From positions 19,120,305 to 19,184,304 of the forward strand of contig CM042181.1 in assembly GCA_023376005.1 (NCBI GenBank): a DNA stretch of 64,000 nucleotides, given 5' to 3'. The notes beneath the pieces are model-generated. The model was not told the DNA's origin. It did no database searches and saw only the letters and a program-made list of their open reading frames with translations. Positions 1-10,014 of this stretch are shown here, in pieces (positions within the stretch are counted from its first letter, which is position 1; every line of letters starts with the position of its first letter). The translations under genes were made by a program, and so were the position numbers. Source of the DNA: Doryteuthis pealeii. Taxonomy: Eukaryota > Mollusca > Cephalopoda > Myopsida > Loliginidae.

Positions 1-185
1 TTACTTGAAGCTATAATTGTTTACTAAGGATTATTATTATATAAGTGTGCAAATTATTTGTATTAAGAATAGTTACTTGAAGCTATAATTGTTTACTAAG
101 GATTATTATTATTAGTTACTTGAAACCATATAACTGTGTGCAAATTATTTGTATAAGAATAGTTACTTGAAGCTATAATTGTTTA
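1..185. repeat. short direct repeat, 2-3 imperfect copies
   Basis: A unit beginning TTACTTGAAGCTATAATTG recurs at 1, 73 and 163, with a degenerate copy near 115. It is cut by the window edge, so its full length is unknown. Confidence 0.8.
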
Positions 186-460
186 TTTGGTAAATTTTCA
201 CCTTTAGTTGGCTAAATTCCTAGCATAAAATTGTGCGTGCGCATTATCTGAAATGAACTAAATTGTTATTAAGAACACATTTTATGATATTTTTGTGTTA
301 AAGCATGCAGTTGTATTGTTTTCGAAAAAGTTTCTAAGATTTGTTTATTTCGCACGGAGACTTTCAAAATAGCTTGTTTCAAATTGAAAGTCAAGGGAGG
401 TTACTCTAATTGCATTATTTGCTAGGAATTTAGACAACTAAAGGTGAAAATATTACCAAA
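186..460. mobile_element. foldback MITE, TA-flanked
   Basis: The ends are inverted over about 43 bp: TTTGGTAAATTTTCACCTTT on the left mirrors GGTGAAAATATTACCAAA on the right. A TA dinucleotide flanks each end (184-185 and 461-462), as for Tc1/mariner-type elements. There is no coding capacity. An inner stretch around 270-300 (AACACATTTTATGATATTTT) is shared with the foldback element at 46473-46847. Confidence 0.75.
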
Positions 461-473
461 TATTCTATATTCA

Positions 474-700
474 ATAGTTCAGCTGGTAGAGTGTCCGGCT
501 AGGAACCACAAGGTTCCTGGTTCAATATCAGCTCTCGCCAATTCAGCGTATGAGTAGCACAGGGATCTGTGCGGTAAAGTAAGGAGCTAATGGTAGGTGT
601 GGTGCTCCATGTCAGATGCTAAAACGATCTCCTTTGTCTAGCGCTAGTGAAAAGGGATCTCGCTATCTGGCTGATTCCAACTTTAGGCCACCCCAACAAC
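474..700 (+). mobile_element. tRNA-derived SINE, family A
   Basis: The head resembles a tRNA gene with a Pol III A box (near AGTTCAGCTGGTAGAGTG) and B box (GGTTCCTGGTTCAATATC). The body then holds the family landmarks GTATGAGTAGCACAGGGATC, AAGTAAGGAGCTAATGG and the tail CTTTAGGCCACCCC. Other copies lie at 15225, 16019, 33535 and 49570 (minus). Confidence 0.85.
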
Positions 701-785
701 TTTTTATTTTGGATTAATAAATATTACAATTCAATAATAAACAGTGAGAACCTCTCCCCCATGATTAAAATAAATAAATAAATAA

Positions 786-870
786 AGCTAGTTTAGTTTA
801 GCAGTGCACGGATTATGAGGGATCGAACTCATGTTATTAATCATCTGCGAGGTAGTTATTTAAAGCACTA
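786..870 (-). mobile_element. tRNA-like SINE remnant
   Basis: On the minus strand a B-box-like GAGTTCGATCCCTC follows a short arm. No acceptor-stem pairing is visible, so this is a decayed tRNA-derived piece and not a tRNA gene. Confidence 0.3.
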
Positions 871-900
871 CTCAATAATTTTCAGATGCTGTCGTCTCTG

Positions 901-1309
901 CCTCCTGCCCTAAAATACGCTAGGCGGTGCCTGCTGAAAAGTAACCCATGCTAGTTATGAACCGTTTAGTGGTTTGAAGGCATTTTTATCGACAAATTAA
1001 TGCGATAAGAAAGCAATATTCTACAGCCCCACCAGGTTTTTTTTATTGACAAGTAAATGTAAATAATTTAACCCCCCCCTCTTTAAAATGTCTTTTTAGC
1101 AGTTTGAAGGCGTTTTTATCGACAACTTAATGCGATAAGAAAGGAATATTTTACAGAAGGGTTTTTTATCGACAAGTAAATGTAAATATTTTAAAGCCCT
1201 GCTTTTAAATTATTTTTTTTCTCAATATTTTTGGTTTATTTTAATTTAAAACAAATATTAATTTTTTTTTTTTCAGCAGGTGCCGCCTAGCATATTTTAA
1301 GGCAGGAGG
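901..1309. mobile_element. inverted-repeat element with internal duplication
   Basis: The arms at 901-940 and 1272-1309 are inverted copies (CCTCCTGCCCTAAAATACGC against its near complement). The interior holds two direct copies of a block starting GCAGTTTGAAGGCGTTTTTA or close to it (about 965 and 1098). No coding sequence and no clear target duplication is visible. Confidence 0.7.
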
Positions 1310-1324
1310 TTGAAATGATAGAAT

Positions 1325-1630
1325 CCGAAAATGGTAAAAAAGAACAATTTCCTCGTAAATTCCTACCATAAAATAAACTGAACCCTTATTTTATGTCCAT
1401 GTTTTTGCAATAAATGTTTTATTTTTCTTGCACCCGTTATTTTACAATACTAAATATATTTTCTTTATTCTTTATTCTTTAACAAATAAAGAAAATATAT
1501 TTAGTATTGTAAAATAACGGGTGCAAGAAAAATAAAACATTTATTGCAAAAAACACGGACATAAAATGAGGGTTCAGTTTATTTTATGGTAGGAATTTAC
1601 GAGGAAATTGTTCTTTTTAACCCCGAAAAT
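1325..1630. mobile_element. hAT-like foldback MITE with 8-bp TSD (copy 1)
   Basis: Element 1333-1622 is almost entirely self-complementary, with arms of about 130 bp meeting near 1475. It starts GGTAAAAAAGAACAATTTCC and ends with the near complement. A perfect 8-bp duplication CCGAAAAT flanks it (1325-1332 and 1623-1630), typical of hAT transposition. A second copy is at 12384-12661. Confidence 0.88.
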
Positions 1631-2480
1631 TACCCACTACTCTACAGCCGGCGCCCTTAAAAAGAAAAAAAAAGCCTGAAGTAGGTACCACCAATTTTCC
1701 CTGTGAAATTTACCCCCCGCCTATATTTAAGACAATGAAACTTGCATAAAGGTTAATATCATCTTGAAAATTGTTTATCCATTCAAAAGAAGAAACATTT
1801 TAAAAAACTGGTGATTTAGAAAAAAAAATTAGCTTACGGAAATAATGAAAATTATGAACGAAAACAATGTTTACATTTTGGCACCGTTAAATCAATTGAT
1901 ACAACTGTATGTAATTCGTTAAAAAATTTATGTATCATCTTAATATATAGATTTTTTAAAAATACAAATAAATAAAAAATATATAAGCAAATTATATATG
2001 TATTTGTTGGGAGTACAAGTGTTAAAGGTCTGGAATAATTTAAATTTCAAAACGAATTATTTTTCTAAAACAAAATTTATAAGTTATTTAGATTTTTCAG
2101 ACTGTTGTTTTCATCTTTATAAATTAAAAAAAATTTAAAATATACAATTATAGCAATAAATTATCTCAAATTTTAATTTTTTATTTAAAAATATTATTCT
2201 AACGAATTATATAACAACTAATATTAAAATATGATTTTTTAATATATATTTTTTAATATTAAAACAAACCCCGAATTATCTAATGTCAATGAATATCTTT
2301 TTAAATAAACTTTTAAAAATCTAAAATTAATAAAAGATTATAAAATATTTATAGCGCCTAATTTAAATTAATTTTTTTTTGTTTTTTTTTTATAATAAAA
2401 GTTATTAAAATCATAATAATATAGCATTTATTTACAAGTTCCTTAATATAAGAAATTGTAGTCACTATGGACTTCCGTAG
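1631..2480. other. AT-rich spacer, nothing recognisable
   Basis: Strongly AT-rich sequence with short A and T runs. I see no open frame of coding character, no tandem array and no repeat shared with the rest of the window. Confidence 0.6.
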
Positions 2481-2607
2481 ACTAAAAAGCAAAATCGTCA
2501 ACGCCGTTGTTGTCAGGGCCGCCAAAAATGTATGACTTGTCTTGGCCAACAATAACATCAACGTACGCGGCGAAATAATTTAAACACATTGTTGTAAATC
2601 TACTCAC

Positions 2608-2673
2608 AGCCAGCGCCAATAATTCCTTCCGTTTTTGGGATCTCTCCCGGAGTTCTTTGAGCCTTTCATTCAT
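2608..2673 (-). CDS. candidate first coding exon, unidentified protein
   Basis: On the minus strand an ATG at 2673 opens 22 codons beginning MNERLKELRERSQKRKELL, a basic, helix-prone N-terminus. It is followed at 2607-2606 by a strong splice donor (GCT|GTGAGT). The sequence behind the ATG is GC-richer than its surroundings. If the donor is ignored the frame stays open for 63 codons, to a stop near 2482. No downstream exon was found before the window start. I do not recognise the family. The composition, the charged start and the donor support a real exon, but there is no homology to lean on. The alternative is a short intronless frame arising by chance. Confidence 0.45.
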
Positions 2674-2679
2674 CTTTAA

Positions 2680-2760
2680 AGAGAGTTAGGGAAACGTCTT
2701 TAGTGTTGTGTCGGTACCCCAAGACAAGCACTTCCCGGTCGCCGCCATTACACACGAGTT
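2680..2760 (-). promoter_or_regulatory. possible TATA-less promoter of the minus-strand exon
   Basis: Just upstream of the candidate ATG, the minus strand reads AATGGCGGCGACCGGGAAGTG. This resembles a YY1-type ATGGCGGC and an ETS-type GGAAGTG core, in an island of higher GC. It is assigned by resemblance only. Confidence 0.3.
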
Positions 2761-2904
2761 TTCGGTTTTATTATTTTTATCGATTAATCACGACTAACAA
2801 AAAAAAAAAAAATTCAGATGAAATGGCGTCTGCGAAAAAGATGCCGACATTTTGCGCCAACCACTATTCAAAACTGCATAAATTTAAAATTGATAGGGCG
2901 GGCA

Positions 2905-3005
2905 CATTATGTGGTGTAATGGTCGGCAAACTATATTAGCATACCATTGTTAGTGAGTTCGTTTCTCACTGGGTGCTCCATAGTTCTGGCCTTGTGCCAC
3001 AACTG
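2905..3005 (+). mobile_element. tRNA-derived SINE, family C
   Basis: A-box-like TGTGGTGTAATGGTCGGC and B-box-like GAGTTCGTTTCTCACTGGG are followed by the family tail TTCTGGCCTTGTGCCACA. The copies at 18388 (+) and in the tandem array at 21912-22375 (-) have the same layout. Confidence 0.75.
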
Positions 3006-3189
3006 AGCCACGCTGTTTGTTTGTTAGATTTTAGTACATGTCAACCTTTGTTGTGTTATTTTATGCTGAAGACATTTTGTTCTATTCACGCTTGAGGGAT
3101 ATTCAATTTTTTTTTGTAAACTCAATTTTTTTTTTCTAAACTCAATTTTTTTTTCTAAACTCAAATTTTTTAACACATTTTAAAAAAAC

Positions 3190-3950
3190 TCATTTTTTCT
3201 ATTTAACCCATATATGGGACCCTAACAGGTACTACCACTCCAGGAGTAATGGCGATGAAGGGGTACTGTGGGAATATATAAAAAAAAAAAATAAATAAAT
3301 AAAATTAAAAAAACAACAACTCCCATGGGGCCTTGACCGGAAGAACCCCTTTGTCCGACAAAAAGGACTGACTCCCTATCCCAAAAAGTATACCTCGGCC
3401 ATTCAAACTTAGGCCGCAACTGAGTGCAGTCCCCTTGCTACGGACGATTATGTCCCGTTCAATAAAGCCTGAGTCATAAAACTACCTTCTGCCTTTGTCT
3501 CTTTCATTTCTTGTTCTTTAAGTTTCATTTCAGCTTAACCAGCCCACAAGAAGAAAGAACCAGCTTTTATTGGGGACAAGATACCAGTACCAAACGAACT
3601 TAACTTAAGTTCCATCGTACTACACACTCCCCAGAGCTCCAAAATTAGAACTTCACCATTAGATGCAGTTTAACATCATACCCAGGACACTGAGACCCTC
3701 AGCCACTGCCCTCTAGCACCCATATGATAAAAATGGGGTGTGGGTTTGACATAAGGGCAATAGGGTGGGGACAATCGTATAGATGCTAGGGATTTACATG
3801 ACAAGCTGATTGATTGGAGAGGGGCTCTTTGGCTGCCCATCTAGCCTAAGTAATGGGCAGTGTTGCATGTTATGGTCTACTCAGCCAATAGGATTCAATC
3901 CTTAAGCATCTGGAGCTTGAGTCCTTAAGGTGGTGTGATTTGGAACTTCA
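3190..3950 (+). repeat. dispersed repeat D, interrupted by a 350-bp insertion
   Basis: Repeat D landmarks are present on both sides: ATGGGACCCTAACAGGTACT near 3213, then the Stu-like series ending around 3950 (CTTAAGCATCTGGAG). The two parts are separated by the insertion at 3267-3616. D occurs in many places in the window (5890, 7346, 14215, 16560, 17120, 49077, 61690). It has no obvious open frame, so it is probably a non-autonomous element. Confidence 0.7.
3263..3620 (+). mobile_element. insertion in repeat D, possible LTR
   Basis: A 350-bp block (3267-3616) lies between two GTAC tetramers (3263-3266, 3617-3620), and joining the flanks restores repeat D. It starts TGTGGGAATATATAAAA and holds a polyadenylation-like AATAAAGCC near 3461. 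A TTGGGGACAAGAT string near its right end resembles a primer-binding region. The right end is not a clean CA, so the LTR identity is tentative. Confidence 0.4.
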
Positions 3951-4002
3951 GTGCTATCCTGCATCACTATCGTTGCCAAACTACATAGTTTTTTTTTGTA
4001 CC

Positions 4003-4327
4003 ATTATAGTATGTGGCCTACCTTTTGAATGTGGCCTACCAAATCATGTCTCTCTTATAGTATGTGGCCTACCTTTTGAATGTGGCCAACAAAATCATGT
4101 CTCTCTTATAGTATGTGGCTTACCTTTTGAATGTGGCCTACCAAATCATGTCTCTCTTATAGTATGTGGCCTACCTTTTGAATGTGGCCAACAAAATCAT
4201 GTCTCTCTTATAGTATGTGGCCTACCTTTTGAATGTGGCCTACCAAATCATGTCTCTCTTATAGTATGTGGCCTACCTTTTGAATGTGGCCAACAAAATC
4301 ATGTCTCTCTTATAATATGTGGCCTAC
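4003..4327. repeat. 51-bp tandem repeat, alternating A/B units
   Basis: About six copies of a unit starting TATAGTATGTGGCCTACC. Successive units alternate between GGCCTACCAAATC and GGCCAACAAAATC, so the true period is a 102-bp dimer. Confidence 0.85.
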
Positions 4328-4370
4328 TATAAAAAGCATGTTATAAGGTTATAATAATAACTGTTCACCT

Positions 4371-4403
4371 TAACCCTAACCCTAACCCTAACCCCTAACC
4401 CTA
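4371..4403. repeat. interstitial telomere-like (TAACCC)n
   Basis: Five to six TAACCC hexamers, one with an extra C, inside the foldback element. The same motif forms the core of foldback elements at 7407, 8357, 10566, 26391, 33595 and 35810. Confidence 0.85.
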
Positions 4404-4886
4404 TTTCAGAATTTTAGAATATTTCAGAATTTTAGAATATTTCAGAATTAAATAGATCTCTGATTCATATAAATTATGGATAAATTCTTTTTTAATTATT
4501 CTTAATTACTATATACAGCTTATGACTGAATTGCATTTCTTGAAATTGAATATATGTGAAAAATAATTAGTTTCAATAAATTGCCTACTACTTATATCTA
4601 TAAATATACTCTCACTGAGATAGGACACATTTAAACCAGGTAGGCCACATATTATAACAGAATCAAAAAGGTAGGCCACATACTATAATGACACCGTTTT
4701 TTTTTTTTTTTGCCTGTCCTTCTGACCACAATGGCAGTGTGGAAAGGGGAACCTGCTGCTTGGGCAACAGATCATCCTCCATATCAACCCACTTAGGTCA
4801 CGTAGTAGAGGGATAGATGCCAATGAATGATATAAAACATTCATATGTGCATTGTTCATGTGTTAGTTGTTTGTCTTTCCTAACAA

Positions 4887-5878
4887 AATTCCATGTCAAA
4901 TCATCCAGAAAAAAATGTAAAATTGTCACCCACCCACTTGAATGTTTCTGAAATTTGACTATGTTAACATTAGACAATCCCCAAAATTTGAGCTTCCAAT
5001 TCCAAAAATTGGTGGAGTTATGTCGATTTTTAGCTCTTCAAATTTCAGGTGTGGACTATGTTAACATTAGACAATCCCAAAATTTGAGCTTCCAATTCCA
5101 AACATTGGTGGAGTTATGTCGATTTTAACATTTCAGGTGTGGACTATGTTAACATTATTTGAGCTTCCAATTCCAAAAATTGGTGGAGTTATGTCGATTT
5201 TTAGCTCTTCAAATTTCAGACAATCCCCAAAATTTGAGCTTCCAATTCCAAACATTGGTGGAGTTATGTCGATTTTTAGCTCTTCAAATTTCAGGTGTGG
5301 ACTATGTTAACATTAGACAATCCCCAAAATTTGAGCTTCCAATTCCAAAATTGGTGGAGTTATGTCGATTTTTAGCTCTTCAAATTTCAGGTGTGGACTA
5401 TGTTAACATTAGACAATCCCCAAAATTTGAAATTCCAAAATTGGTGGAGTTATGTCGATTTTTAGCTCTTCAAATTTGAGGTGGTGATGGTGGGTGGGTG
5501 GTGTGGTGGTCACGTAAAATGGCGACATATTTGTAATCTAAAAATAGGTTACAAAAAGTCGCCATTTTTTGCGAATTGTCTCAAATTTGGAGAGCTAAAA
5601 ATCAACATAACTCTGCCAATTTTTGTAATTAGAAGCTCAACTTTTTGGATTGTATAACTTCATCATAATCTAAAAATAGGTTACAAAAAGTCGCCATTTT
5701 TTGCGAACTGTCTCAAATTTGGAGATCTAAACATAACTCGACATAACTCTGCCAATTTTTGGAATTGAAAGCTCAACTTTTGGGGATTGTATAACTTTAT
5801 CATAATCCACACCTGGACAAAATTTCAGAAAAATTGAAGAGGGTGGGTGACATGGCCGGGATGATTTGACATGGAATT
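4887..5878. mobile_element. large foldback element with inverted minisatellite arms
   Basis: Ends AATTCCATGTCAAATCATCC (4887) and its exact complement (to 5878). The left half (4975-5480) holds about five direct copies of a 97-bp unit with GAGCTTCCAATTCC and TGGAGTTATGTCGATTTTTA. The right half (5575-5815) holds two inverted relatives of the same unit. A lone end-like GTGATTTGACATGGAATTA is also at 38921. Confidence 0.75.
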
Positions 5879-5884
5879 ACCCAA

Positions 5885-6280
5885 TGTTTAGTCCGCTGGT
5901 GCTATAGAATATGCCAACTGCACCTCTGCAGAGAGGTAATACCCCCCCCCCATGTAGCTACCCATGATGCTTAATGATGGAATCTTAGTGGCTGAGCAGT
6001 TCATGACAGGCAACACTCCACTTTGGCACTTTAGCAAGACGGGTGGTCAGAAAGACCTTTTCCAGGCAAAAGGTTGGTCATATCAAGCCCTAGCACCTAT
6101 ATGATTGTCCCAACCATATTGCTCTTATGTCAACCCTCTGACCCTTTTTGTCATATATGTACTGGAAGGTGGTGGTGGTGGAGGGACTTAGTATTTTGGG
6201 TATGACTTTAAACTGCATCTAGTGGTGAAATTCCAATTTTGGTGCTCTGGGGAGTGTGGAGTACTCTTTCATTGTCATTA
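5885..6280 (-). repeat. dispersed repeat D
   Basis: This is the minus-strand copy. It reads through CACCTCTGCAGAGAGGTAAT, ATGCTTAATGATGGAATC, AAGCCCTAGCACCTATATGA and ends near GGGGAGTGTGGAGTACTC, in the order expected for D reversed. Confidence 0.8.
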
Positions 6281-6294
6281 CACCTATCTATAAT

Positions 6295-6490
6295 CATAGA
6301 TAGATAGATAGATAGATATATATGAACAGATTCAGATAGATAGACAGATAGATAGATATGAACAGATTGAGAGATAGATAGATAGATATAGATAGATAGA
6401 TAGATAACAGACTGATAGATAGATAGATAGATAGATAGATATGAACAGACTGAGCTAGCTAGCTAGCTAGCTAGATATGAAGTGACAGAC

Positions 6491-6523
<33 letters not shown>

Positions 6524-6986
6524 TGAATAAGTTTTAATAGATAGATAGATAGATAGCTATTAACAGATTAGGACAGATAAACAGACAGACAGATAGATAA
6601 AAATAGATAGATAGATAGATAGGAACAGATTGAGATAGATAGATAGATAGATAGATATGAACAGATAGATAGATAGATAGATATGAACAGATTGAGATAG
6701 ATAGATAGATAGATAGATAGATATGAACAGATTGAGATAGATAGATAGATATGGATAGATAGATAGATAGATAGATAGATAACAGACTGAGATAGATAGA
6801 TAGATATGAACAGACTGAGATAGATAGATATGAACAGACTGAGATAGATAGATAGATAGGAATAGGTTCTGATAGATAGATAGATAGATAGATAGATACA
6901 AACGGACTGAGATAGATAGATACGAACAGACTGAGATAGACAGATACGAACAGACTGAGATAGATAGATAGATAGGAATAGGTTCT

Positions 6987-7018
<32 letters not shown>

Positions 7019-7029
7019 TGGACAGATTC

Positions 7030-7062
<33 letters not shown>

Positions 7063-7068
7063 TACAGT
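6295..7068. repeat. (GATA)n microsatellite with ATGAACAGACTGA spacers
   Basis: Runs of GATA/TAGA are broken by short recurring blocks such as ATGAACAGATTGAGATAG and GGAATAGGTTCTGATAG. This makes an irregular compound satellite of about 770 bp. Confidence 0.95.
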
Positions 7069-7189
7069 TCAATGTATCAAGTTGTGGCCTTAGTACCCCA
7101 ACCAGATAAACAAGTAAAAACACAGAAATAAAGTTAGTCATATTTTTGTCTCTTTCTCACACATAGACACATGAGCTCTGTAATAGACA

Positions 7190-7310
7190 GATAGACAGAT
7201 AGATACATAGATAGATCCCTATAAATATTCAAGCTTCGAGGCCCCTAAAATATAGCCCTCTCACCGAGCATGACCGCATAGACTAACATAACGTGACTGA
7301 TAGATACATT
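7190..7310 (+). repeat. dispersed repeat G, copy 1
   Basis: A block GATCCCTATAAATATTCAAG, then GGCCCCTAAAATATAGCCC, then TAACATAACGTGACTGATAG. Further copies lie at 7820 (split by a SINE), 8210 and 8818, each next to a GATA run. Confidence 0.75.
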
Positions 7311-7345
7311 TTTAAAAAAATGCTGCTAGATAGATGTAGAGATTG

Positions 7346-7800
7346 GTTTGGTTTGTTATGTTTTACGGCATATCAACCTCAGTGGGTCATTTAATGCTGA
7401 CAAAGTGGTTATTTACTATAAGTCTAACATGATCAAAGGGGAACCACTCTTGACTGATAAATTATATATTTTCCCATTAAACTAACCCTAAACCCTAACC
7501 CTAACCCTGTCTTCTTTTTTCCTAGTAGATCAATAAATGAATAAATAATTTATCAGTCAAGAGTGGTTCCCCTTTGATCATGTTAGACTTATAGGAATTA
7601 ACCGACAAAGTTTTGAAATAAATTAATTCTTAATGGATACGCAATTTTTTTCTATAAACACATTTTTCTATTTAACCCATAGATGGGGCCCTAACAGGTA
7701 CTACCACTCCGGATCAGAGTGGATCAGGGAGCAATGGTGATGAAGGGGTGCTCCACATTCCCCAAACCTCCAGAACTGGAACCTCACCATCAGTTAGATA
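7346..7800 (+). repeat. 5' part of repeat D, split by a MITE
   Basis: Starts TTTTACGGCATATCAACCTC and CAGTGGGTCATTTAATGC, breaks at 7407-7603 for the MITE, and resumes GACAAAGTTTTGAAATAAAT to ACCTCACCATCAG. An uninterrupted minus-strand copy lies at 17120-17740. Confidence 0.85.
7399..7611. mobile_element. hAT-like MITE with telomere-like core, 8-bp TSD
   Basis: Element 7407-7603 begins GGTTATTTACTATAAGTC, ends GGAATTAACC, and has long inverted arms. Its centre is TAACCCTAAACCCTAACCC. A perfect 8-bp duplication GACAAAGT (7399-7406 and 7604-7611) interrupts repeat D. Relatives are at 26391, 33595 and 35810. Confidence 0.9.
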
Positions 7801-7815
7801 GATAGATAGATAAAT

Positions 7816-8170
7816 AGATAGATCCTTATAAATATTCAAGCTATGGGGCCCCTAAGATATATATATTTACCAACCCCTCCGCACGAGCAGGATGTGACAC
7901 AAGGTCAATTTCTTAAGCGGAGTTTAACAGGTTTTAATTCAGAGTTTTCCTTCTCCTAGACTGGTTACCTAGCCACGGTTAAAGAGCTATTTACCCATAG
8001 CTGGAGGGAGAATAGTTGGATCCATACCTTTCCCAAGAGTGTTATTAGCGCTATGTGAACTGTGGCTTCGTTCAGGATCTGAACTCGGGTCAATGAGTCC
8101 ATTTCCTACGACTCTAACCAATACACCACCGCGTTTCCTTAGACGTGACTAATATACATTCAAAAAAAAA
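7816..8170 (-). mobile_element. SINE family B inserted in repeat G
   Basis: SINE B fills about 7868-8146 on the minus strand, with tRNA-like B box GAGTTCAGATCCTG and A box TGGTGTATTGGTTAGAG, then CTAGGAGAAGGAAAACTCTG and the tail CCTTGTGTCACATCCTGCTC. It lies between CCCCTAAGATATA and GACGTGACTAATA, which are the halves of repeat G. A full plus-strand copy is at 16826-17118. Confidence 0.8.
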
Positions 8171-8196
8171 AAAGAAAAAAGAGAGAAAAAAAAAGG

Positions 8197-8310
8197 TAGA
8201 TAGATAGATAGATAGATCCCTATAAATATTCAAGTCACGTGGCCCCTAAGATATAGTCCCCCCCCCCCACTGAGCAGACTAACATAACGTGACTGATAGA
8301 TAAATTAAAA
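8197..8310 (+). repeat. repeat G, copy 3, with GATA lead-in
   Basis: GATCCCTATAAATATTCAAG, a C run, and CTAACATAACGTGACTGATAG follow a short GATA run. Confidence 0.7.
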
Positions 8311-8356
8311 AGAAAAAGAAAAAAGAAAAAAAAAACAGGAAAAAGAAAAAAAAAAT

Positions 8357-8739
8357 TTGGGCTAAACTTGCAAATCGGTCGGAAAATTAAAACATATTAC
8401 AGGGTGACCCAGAAAAAACAGAACCCAAATTATGTATTTATTTTCTCATTAAACTAACCCTAAACCCCAACCCTAACCCTAAACTCTAAACCCCCTAGTT
8501 AAAATTAACAGTTTTATTACAAAATTTGTGGGTTTTGTTTTTTCTGGGTCACCCTGTATCATGAAAACCCAGAAAAAACAGAACCCAAATTATTTATTTA
8601 GCCCCAACTCCAGCCTCAACCCTAACCCCAAACCCTAACCCTAAACCCACTAGTTAAAATTAACAGTTTTATTACAAAATCTGTGGGTTCTGTTTTTTCT
8701 GGGTCACCCTAATTTTCCGACCGATTTGCAAGTTTAGCC

Positions 8740-8743
<4 letters not shown>
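8357..8743. mobile_element. nested foldback element with two MITE cores
   Basis: The outer arms TTTGGGCTAAACTTGCAAAT and its near complement (8708-8743) enclose two inverted-repeat MITEs, each with GGGTGACCCAGAAAAAACAG ends and a TAACCC-rich centre. The same outer arms occur at 10566-10828 and, diverged, at 11192-11553. Confidence 0.85.
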
Positions 8744-8744
<1 letters not shown>

Positions 8745-8775
<31 letters not shown>

Positions 8776-8940
8776 GATGGAAATATTTAAAGATATTTTC
8801 TTCTCATAGATAGATAGATAGATCCCTATGTATATTCAAGTTACGGGGCCCCTAAAATATAGCCCCCCCCCCTCGACTGAGCTTGACCGCACAGACAATC
8901 ATAACGTGACTGATAGATACATTAGAAAAAGAAGAAAAAC
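8745..8940 (+). repeat. GATA run and repeat G, copy 4
   Basis: A short GATA run at 8744-8775, then repeat G from GATCCCTATGTATATTCAAG to AACGTGACTGATAGATAC. Confidence 0.7.
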
Positions 8941-9977
8941 AGGAAAAAGAAAAAAAAAAAGAAAGAAAGACTGTATTTAATGTGTAGGCGAGACCGGGGG
9001 AAGTACTTATAATGACCTTGGGTGATATAACTGTGTCCTAAAAATCTATATAGTGAAAGTATGTTATAAAAAAAAAATAAGTAGTATGTATTATAAAAGT
9101 GGGATTTTCTAGTAATTACTTTCAATTTCCCAGAAGTTGAAAGAGAAGAAGAAGAAGAAGATTGTACAGACGTTATTTCTTTTTAAAGGGAACAAACTTT
9201 GCCTCTGCTCAATAAGTTTTTCAAGCAATCACTGGCTGATTAACAAGTGCGTCTGTCAGATGTAATACAACACAAATATTAACCAGACATTCCTTTTCAA
9301 CGACAAATATACGTTTCCTAGCTGGCTTTTATTTTCTTCTTGGTAGATGATCAAATACTAAAGTTTCCTACAAGTGCCTATTTTCTTCTGGTTTTAAAAA
9401 GGAAAAAAAGAAAAAAAGGAGTATTTATATACCTAGATTGTCTTATTTAAATTTTTAAAATACAAAAAAAATATCAAACTTTTATATCGAACAGGTTAGG
9501 AGATGATCATATACTAACATTTCCTACAAGTGTCTGTTTTCTTCTGGTTTTAAAAAGGAAAAAAGAAAAGAAAAAGTATTTATATATCTAGAATATATTT
9601 ACATTTTTAAAATACAACAAACAAACAAAAAACTCAACGCATTTTGTGGAGAAAAGACGAAAACAAAACTTAAAAAAAAAACAACTAATAATCTTTTATT
9701 TTTTAGTTTTAAAAACTTAAAAAACTTTAAAAGAGAGTGTTACATTTTCAAAACAAAAATAAACCCTTAAAAACACCGACCATGTTTACCAATGTTTGTA
9801 AAAGAAGGTAAGTGCTTTTTTTTATTATTATAAATTTTATATAAAATTTATATAATATATAAATTTTATCTTAAATCATTCAACTCTTACTTTTAAGAGT
9901 TGATTCAAATCGTTATTTTTCTTTATTTTTTCTTCTTTCTTTCGAGCACTTTATTTTTTATTAAGATGTACAAACCT

Positions 9978-10014
<37 letters not shown>

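Larger units (their letters stand above)
3998..4694. mobile_element. foldback element with 51-bp array and telomere-like core
   Basis: The left arm (CCATTATAGTATGTGGCCTA at 4001) and the right arm (its complement at 4664-4694) are inverted. Inside are a 51-bp tandem array and a TAACCC block at 4371-4403. There is no coding capacity, although the array happens to stay open because 51 is a multiple of three. Confidence 0.7.

Noticed and set aside
3940..4332. 130-residue frame with a 17-residue repeat (GLPFECG..HVSLIVC)
   Set aside because: By-product of the 51-bp array inside a foldback element.
4371..4403. A chromosome end, from TAACCC repeats
   Set aside because: The blocks are short, occur at many places in both orientations, and always lie inside foldback elements.
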